Of a stretch of DNA of 11,975 bases, positions 6,545 to 11,975 are shown one piece after another. The stretch is from PALSA-1355 sp031400775 (GTDB lineage Bacteria; Planctomycetota; Planctomycetia; Pirellulales; PALSA-1355). A program made the position numbers and the translations under genes. A model generated the notes under the pieces. It saw nothing but the letters and a program-made list of their open reading frames with translations. It did not search any database and was not told the origin of the DNA. Every line of letters begins with the position of its first letter. Positions within the stretch are counted from its first letter, which is position 1. Location of the stretch: positions 1-11,975 of the forward strand of contig JANNQN010000334.1 in the NCBI GenBank assembly GCA_031400775.1, given 5' to 3'.

Positions 6545-8182
6545 CTAGACGTGTCCCGCCGCATCGGCCGGGTCGCCCGTCGCGTGCGGGTCGCCTGAGT
6601 GTGACTCAGGCGAATGGACCCCATTCGACGGCAACTCGCTCGATGGGGACTCCTTGTGGATCCCATTCGACGCGGCCTTGGCCGGCAATTCCGCGTCGGC
6701 CCCATTCTCGCTCCAATCGCGTCGCTGTCGCGAGCTGGCGATGTTCATGGCTTTGCGATACTTGGTCACCGTGCGGCGGGCGACGGTCAGGCCGTGCTTG
6801 GCCAGCTCGCGGACCAGTTCGTCGTCCGAGAGCGGATGCTGCTTCTTTTCGTTGTCGATGATCTCTTGCAACTTGAGCCGCACCGCGTCCCAGGCGACCT
6901 CCTCGCCGTCGGCGCTGACGGTGCCGCCGCAAAAGAACCGCTTGAGCGGAAAAATCCCCCGTGGGCTTTGAATCCACTTGTCGTCGACGGCGCGGCTGAC
7001 CGTGGTCACGTGGACGCCCACCTTGTCGGCGATCTGCTGCATTTTCAAGGGCTCGATGGCTTCGGGACCCTTGCTCAAGAACTCAGTCTGATGGTCGACG
7101 ATCGCCTGCGCCACGCGCGTCAGCGTGTTGCGGCGCTGCTCGATCGACTCGATCAGCCATTGGGCCGAATTGATCTTGCGCTTGATGTACTCGCGGGTTT
7201 CGGCGTTGGCCTCGCCGCTAGTCAGCAGCTTGCGGTAGTAGGCGCTGATATATAACGTCGGCGTGCGACCGTCCTCCAGTCGCACGTGATACTTGCCGTC
7301 GTCGCCCATTTCGACGAACACGTCGGGCGTGACGTTCGGCACGAACGCCTCGGAAAAGTTCGCTCCCGGCTTCGGATTCAGCTTGCGCAACTCGGCCAAG
7401 GCTAACTGAATGAGCGGAATCGAATAGCCCGTCTTGCGCTCGATGACCGGCAGGCGGTTGTGCTCGATGTCTTCCAGGTGAATCGAGATGAGGGTCTTCA
7501 GTTGCTCGTAGCACCGCATGCCGGGCACCAATTGCAACAGCAGGCACTCGCGCAGATCGCGGGCCGCCACGCCTGGCGGATCCAGCTTTTGCACGACGGC
7601 CAAGGCTTGCTGAGCCAAGGCCAACTGCTCGACGGGCCCGTTGGGATCGATGATGTCTTCCAGCCGCGACTGCAAGTAGCCGTTGGCATCGAGATTGTAG
7701 ATGATGCGATCGCACATCGAGCGCAGCTCGGCGCTCAGATTGAACCAGCCCAATTGATCGTGCAGATAGTCCTGCAGCGATTGCGGCCGAGCAACCATGT
7801 TGGCCATGGCGTCATGCTTGCGGGCGCCTTCTTCTTCGACGCGGGTGCTGGACGGTCGCGAGCGCTCCTCGAAGTGGTCGGGCCACTCCTCGTCCATGTT
7901 CAGCAGCCGCTCGAAATCTTCCTCGTTGTTTTTCTCTTCGCCGACCACCAGCTCGCGCTCTTCCTCGCTGGGCGCGTTGGGATTCTCGACTTCCGCGCCC
8001 TCCTCGGGCGGTTCGAGCTCCTCTTCGGCCAGATCCAGCACCGGATTTTCCTGGATCTCCTGCTCGATTCGTTCCTGCAGCGCCATGATCGGCAGTTGCA
8101 GGATCTCCATCGACTGGATCATCCGGGGCGCAAGCACCTGCTTTTGCACCATCCGTAGTTCTTGGCCGAATGAAAGTCGCAT
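6545..8182 (-). CDS. rpoN: RNA polymerase sigma-54 factor RpoN
   Basis: Sigma-54 directs core RNA polymerase to -24/-12 promoters and needs AAA+ activators to open DNA. The 545-aa product shows the expected order: region I activator-interacting part with the Gln/Leu-rich pattern (MRLSFGQELRMVQKQ ... MIQSMEILQLP, 1-50), an acidic region II (about 52-110), the core-binding region (about 130-330, with NLDANGYL and DPPGVAARDL), a helix-turn-helix (MQQIADKVGVHVTTVSRAV, about 381-399) followed by PRGIFPLKRFF, and the RpoN box ARRTVTKYR at 468-476. A C-terminal tail of about 65 residues after the box is unusual; in typical members the protein ends soon after it. The tail is hydrophilic and holds two SNG(I/V)H units. 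No ribosome site precedes the ATG at 8182, but the N-terminus aligns well. It lies 104 bases downstream of recR on the same strand. Confidence 0.97.
   Translation of the reverse strand: MRLSFGQELRMVQKQVLAPRMIQSMEILQLPIMALQERIEQEIQENPVLDLAEEELEPPEEGAEVENPNAPSEEERELVVGEEKNNEEDFERLLNMDEEWPDHFEERSRPSSTRVEEEGARKHDAMANMVARPQSLQDYLHDQLGWFNLSAELRSMCDRIIYNLDANGYLQSRLEDIIDPNGPVEQLALAQQALAVVQKLDPPGVAARDLRECLLLQLVPGMRCYEQLKTLISIHLEDIEHNRLPVIERKTGYSIPLIQLALAELRKLNPKPGANFSEAFVPNVTPDVFVEMGDDGKYHVRLEDGRTPTLYISAYYRKLLTSGEANAETREYIKRKINSAQWLIESIEQRRNTLTRVAQAIVDHQTEFLSKGPEAIEPLKMQQIADKVGVHVTTVSRAVDDKWIQSPRGIFPLKRFFCGGTVSADGEEVAWDAVRLKLQEIIDNEKKQHPLSDDELVRELAKHGLTVARRTVTKYRKAMNIASSRQRRDWSENGADAELPAKAASNGIHKESPSSELPSNGVHSPESHSGDPHATGDPADAAGHV
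6615..6672 (-). repeat. Imperfect 42-bp duplication in the rpoN tail
   Basis: tggaccccattcgacg (6615-6630) recurs with one mismatch at 6657-6672, exactly 42 bases (14 codons) away. In the protein this gives SNGVH and SNGIH units, a sign that the tail grew by in-frame duplication. Confidence 0.6.
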
Positions 8183-8286
8183 AGAGATCAGCGATCGAAA
8201 ACGGGCCGGCTTGAAATGTTCTTAATGGTACGGTTGCGGTGGTCGGCAGCCTTGCGCCCTGTGCGACCCTTTAAAACTTGCGACCT

Positions 8287-8880
8287 TCAAAACTTCTGGC
8301 GGCCCGCCAGGGCGTCGGCCAGAATCTCCTTGTTAGCAAATTCTAGCACACTACCGCTGGTAATGCCCCTGGCCAAACGGGTGATGGACAGCGGCATTTC
8401 GGCCAACAAGCTCGAAATGTAGAGCGCCGTGCCGTCGCCCTCCAGCGTGGGGTTGGTGGCCATGATGACTTCTCGAAACGAGCCGTTTCGAATCCTTTCG
8501 ACCAAGGCTTCAATCGTCAATTGCTCCGGACCGATACCGTCGAGCGGGGCGATTCGGCCCAATAGGACGTGATAAAGACCGCCATACGTGCCCGGTTGCT
8601 CCAGCGCGATCAAGTCGCGCGGCTGCTCCACCACGCACAGGAGCGTGCGGTCCCGCTTCGGATCGCGGCAAATCTCGCACTCGTCCTGCTCGGTTAGATT
8701 ATAGCAATTCCGGCAGTAGCGCACGTTTTCCTTGACGCTGCGGATGGCATCCGCCAGGGCCGCGGCTTCGGTCTGGTGGGCCCGCAGTACGTGATAGGCC
8801 AGCCGTTCGGCCGATTTCTTGCCGATGCCCGGCAGCTTGGCGAACTCGTCGATCAGCCGCGTAACCGATTCACTTAACAA
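8287..8880 (-). CDS. recR: Recombination protein RecR
   Basis: RecR acts with RecF and RecO to load RecA on gapped DNA. Motifs appear in order: a helix-hairpin-helix LPGIGKKSAERLAYHVLR, a C4 zinc finger (CRNC ... CEIC), then a Toprim domain with LLCVVEQPRDLIALE, the GGLYHVLLGRIAPLDGIGPE block and VIMATNPTLEGDGTALY. I choose TTG at 8880 as the start (197 aa): homologues begin 5-8 residues before RLIDEF, and AGG lies 9 bases upstream. An ATG at 8931 adds 17 residues, has no ribosome site, and would leave a 31-base gap after ybaB. The C-terminus reads ARGITSGSVLEFANKEIL where the usual pattern is G(I/L)P-GG-L-(Y/F)AD--TL; this may be a lineage variant. It is the third protein gene of the dnaX-ybaB-recR set. 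Confidence 0.95.
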   Translation of the reverse strand: MLSESVTRLIDEFAKLPGIGKKSAERLAYHVLRAHQTEAAALADAIRSVKENVRYCRNCYNLTEQDECEICRDPKRDRTLLCVVEQPRDLIALEQPGTYGGLYHVLLGRIAPLDGIGPEQLTIEALVERIRNGSFREVIMATNPTLEGDGTALYISSLLAEMPLSITRLARGITSGSVLEFANKEILADALAGRQKF

Positions 8881-8962
8881 TGACTTGCACCTGGTTTGCT
8901 CGCCCTGAAACCGCCGACGGGCCCAAAACATCCGACAGGAAAGTGGAGGAGTCTATGCGCTG

Positions 8963-9343
8963 TTATGGTACTGGCTTGTCCGGGTCGCCCCCCGCTAGCT
9001 GAGCCAACATGCCGTCCAGGCCGGGAACGTTCAGCCCCTCAGCCATCGACTTCATTGCCTCGGCGTGCATCGTCTTGCTCTTGGCGACGGCCTCGTTAAT
9101 GGCCGCGGGCAGCAGGTCTTCGATCAACTCGCGATCGCCCGAGGCGATCAGCGAGGGGTCGATGCGGCAGGCCAGAACTTCGCCCAGCCCGTTGACTTCG
9201 GTCGTGACCATTCCGCCCCCGGAACTGCCGGTGGCTCGTCGACCCTTGAGGTCCTCGGTCACTTCGGCCAGCTTGCCGCTCATCTGCTGAGCTTGTTTCA
9301 AGAGCGAGCCGAGATTCGCTAGATTTCCCAGTCCTTTGAACAC
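8963..9343 (-). CDS. ybaB: YbaB/EbfC nucleoid-associated protein
   Basis: YbaB/EbfC proteins are small dimeric DNA-binding proteins that coat the nucleoid. The GTG start at 9343 gives 126 aa beginning (M)FKGLGNLANLGSLLKQAQQM, the family's typical opening. It continues with an N-terminal amphipathic helix, the Gly-rich turn GSSGGGMVTTEVNGLGEV, IDPSL and an EDLLPAAINEAVAKSK helix. The C-terminus is slightly longer than the usual 105 residues, with a Gly/Leu-rich tail. An upstream GTG at 9391 would add 16 residues without a ribosome site. The gene lies between dnaX (72 bases upstream) and recR, the conserved order dnaX-ybaB-recR, and is probably cotranscribed with them. Confidence 0.94.
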   Translation of the reverse strand: MFKGLGNLANLGSLLKQAQQMSGKLAEVTEDLKGRRATGSSGGGMVTTEVNGLGEVLACRIDPSLIASGDRELIEDLLPAAINEAVAKSKTMHAEAMKSMAEGLNVPGLDGMLAQLAGGDPDKPVP

Positions 9344-9351
9344 GCCGTTGG

Positions 9352-9356
9352 TCCTT
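9352..9356 (-). promoter_or_regulatory. Shine-Dalgarno AAGGA for ybaB
   Basis: AAGGA lies 8 bases before the GTG at 9343. It supports that start over the GTG at 9391, which has no such site. Confidence 0.65.
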
Positions 9357-9414
9357 GGGCTGTCGTTTTCAACAATCGCTTCAGGCTGCACCGAGGCTGG
9401 TTCGTTTCGCGTAC

Positions 9415-11169
<1,755 letters not shown>

Positions 11170-11306
11170 GCGCAATCGATTTGCAAATAGTTCCGCCCGG
11201 GCCGCCAAGGGGGAGCGGAGAACGGCTACCGGGAACTAGATGGCTCTCCGAGCCCGGCCGGCGACTCCCGTGTGAGGGCGAGTCCGCCAATAAGTTGTTT
11301 TACGCG

Positions 11307-11422
11307 CTCGGTATCCGATGAGAGACCCGTCGCACAAAGAGATGACTGCTTATGGCTGCTGACTTTCGTCCCTGACCAGGTTCACAGGTCCCCATTGCGA
11401 GGGCCTCTCATGGGAGACCGAA
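11307..11422 (-). ncRNA. ffs: Signal recognition particle RNA (4.5S type)
   Basis: SRP RNA binds Ffh and targets nascent membrane proteins. The minus strand carries the conserved apical domain: GGTCAGG, then GAC-GAAA-GTC (3-bp helix with a GNRA tetraloop), then AGCAGCC, at about 11357-11381. This corresponds to GGTCAGG-TCC-GGAA-GGA-AGCAGCC of E. coli. The flanks pair below it: GACCTG with CAGTC, TCGCA with TGCGA, GAGAGGCCC with GGGTCTCTC, ATGAGAG with CTCTCAT, and TCGGT with ACCGA at the base, giving one long rod of about 116 nt. Ends are set from the helix and may be off by some bases; the primary transcript may begin near 11437. Its place in front of dnaX matches the scr-dnaX order of Bacillus. 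Confidence 0.92.
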
Positions 11423-11444
11423 GGCGTAGGACTGCAAAAAACCC

Positions 11445-11473
11445 TTTGTACGCTGTCGCGGCGGTTCCGTCAA
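11445..11473 (-). promoter_or_regulatory. Sigma-70-like promoter for the SRP RNA
   Basis: On the minus strand TTGACG (11468-11473, 5 of 6) and TACAAA (11445-11450, 4 of 6) are separated by exactly 17 bases. The start would be near 11437, about 15 bases before the first helix of the SRP RNA. No clear U-tailed terminator follows the RNA, so reading on into dnaX is possible. Confidence 0.6.
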
Positions 11474-11608
11474 AGGCCCAGCGCTTTGTCGAGTGTCTAG
11501 GCTGGTTTGCGAGGATGCCGGAGCCATCCTCCCCCGATTCCGCTTGGTAGTCCTGCGAGGTAACGCAAATGTAGCCCGCTGGTGGGCTTGAAGTCACGGG
11601 ACCGCGCG

Positions 11609-11674
11609 TAGAATACAGATGGCGACTTGAAGCTTTGGGGTTCCGCGCAAATCGCGAGCCCCATTTGAAAGGGG
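11609..11674 (+). promoter_or_regulatory. Possible promoter, leader hairpin and ribosome site of the Gly-rich gene
   Basis: TAGAAT (11609-11614) could be a -10 box, though the nearest -35-like TTGAAG is only 15 bases away. A strong hairpin (GGGGTT/CGCG arms, loop CAAAT, 11637-11662) lies in the leader just before GAAAGGGG (11667-11674), which is 8 bases from the ATG at 11683. The hairpin may protect the message or gate the ribosome site. Confidence 0.35.
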
Positions 11675-11682
11675 TGTTCGTC

Positions 11683-11975
11683 ATGAAGTCTCGCCCAACT
11701 CGCATCATAGCCGTGTTGGTAGCCGTATCGCTGGCGCTGCCCACCATGCCGGTCTTTGGTCAAGGTCGCGGAGGGGGAGGACGTGGTGGTGGCGGAGGGG
11801 GCGGCGGTGGACGTGGCGGCGGTGGTTCCATGTCTCGCGGCGGTGGCGGGGGCGGCAGTCGTGGGCCGTCGGTGTCGCGAAGTGGCGGCGGGGGTGGCAG
11901 TCGTGGGCGGTCGGGGTCGCGAAGTGGAGGCGGCGGGGGTGGTAGTCGTGGGCCGTCGGGGTCGCGAAGTGGCGG
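11683..11975 (+). CDS. Secreted Gly/Ser/Arg-rich repeat protein (5' part only)
   Basis: No family is recognised. The first 97 codons are in the window and the frame is open at the right edge. A clear signal peptide (MKSRPTRIIAVLVAVSLALP, cleavage probably after PVFG near residue 25) is followed at once by a poly-glycine domain broken by Arg and Ser. From 11857 the sequence settles into repeats of SRG(P/R)S(V/G)SRSGGGGG: a 42-bp unit (11857-11898), a 45-bp unit with one more Gly (11899-11943), and a third cut by the window end. Glycine-rich repeats of this type are disordered and basic here; a cell-surface, matrix or nucleic-acid-binding role is inference. A good ribosome site GAAAGGGG precedes the ATG by 8 bases. 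The gene is divergent from the SRP RNA. Confidence 0.8.
   Translation, partial: MKSRPTRIIAVLVAVSLALPTMPVFGQGRGGGGRGGGGGGGGGRGGGGSMSRGGGGGGSRGPSVSRSGGGGGSRGRSGSRSGGGGGGSRGPSGSRSG
11857..11975 (+). repeat. 42/45-bp tandem coding repeats
   Basis: Units at 11857-11898 (42 bp), 11899-11943 (45 bp) and 11944 to the edge start agtcgtggg and differ by a few substitutions and one added glycine codon. The near identity points to recent expansion; copy number is likely variable between strains and the array probably continues beyond the window. Confidence 0.8.

Noticed and set aside
6614..7255. 213-codon plus-strand frame over rpoN
   Set aside because: Antisense shadow of the sigma-54 gene, as is the frame at 7460-8158.
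11230..11292. GC-rich hairpin after the SRP RNA (ggcgactc / gagtccgcc) as a terminator
   Set aside because: The arms pair with a bulge but no T run follows on the minus strand, so an intrinsic terminator is not supported.
11272..11550. Plus-strand frame over the SRP RNA
   Set aside because: It covers the structured RNA gene and its promoter on the other strand and has no ribosome site or protein motif.

Overview
The window reads as chromosomal DNA of a high-GC bacterium, most likely of the phylum Planctomycetota (Pirellulales-like). The pointers are the style of the RpoN, RecR and NrdR proteins, small secreted proteins with no familiar domain, and a CTAGCAGCCTGTTGA-type inverted-repeat element of a kind I associate with these genomes. 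The assignment is inference; no rRNA or other marker is present. Most genes lie on the minus strand. No phage, plasmid, CRISPR or defence genes were seen.

Left part (1-2250, minus): the first 750 residues of a large MscS-family mechanosensitive channel with a long coiled-coil periplasmic region; it runs off the left edge. Its 578-base upstream gap holds a 157-bp miniature inverted-repeat element (2537-2693) made of five successive hairpins.

Middle part (2829-5503): a secreted protein of unknown function (+) whose TGA overlaps the GTG start of a small unknown gene (+). That small gene ends tail-to-tail, sharing a CTAG, with a YheU/UPF0270 gene (-). A 35-residue Lys-rich mini-protein (-) follows. 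Next comes nrdR (-), the repressor of ribonucleotide reductase genes, which carries two complete zinc ribbons instead of one and ends inside a GGAAGGATGAAGGC inverted repeat. Divergent from nrdR is a zinc-ribbon/bPH2 membrane protein gene (+); good sigma-70-like promoters face both ways in the gap.

Right part (6545-11422, minus): a housekeeping cluster read in the order ffs (SRP RNA) - dnaX - ybaB - recR - rpoN. It links protein targeting RNA, the replicative clamp-loader subunit, a nucleoid-associated protein, the RecFOR repair factor RecR and sigma-54. dnaX contains a run of ten A residues exactly at the junction between the clamp-loader core and the tau-specific tail, with stop codons waiting in both shifted frames, so a tau/gamma pair made by slippage is likely. 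The window closes with the start of a secreted Gly/Ser/Arg repeat protein (+) cut by the right edge.

The most rewarding items are the double-ribbon NrdR, the dnaX slippery run, the SRP RNA gene in front of dnaX, and the hairpin-rich mobile-like element. I found no gene set that I would call a wholly new system.
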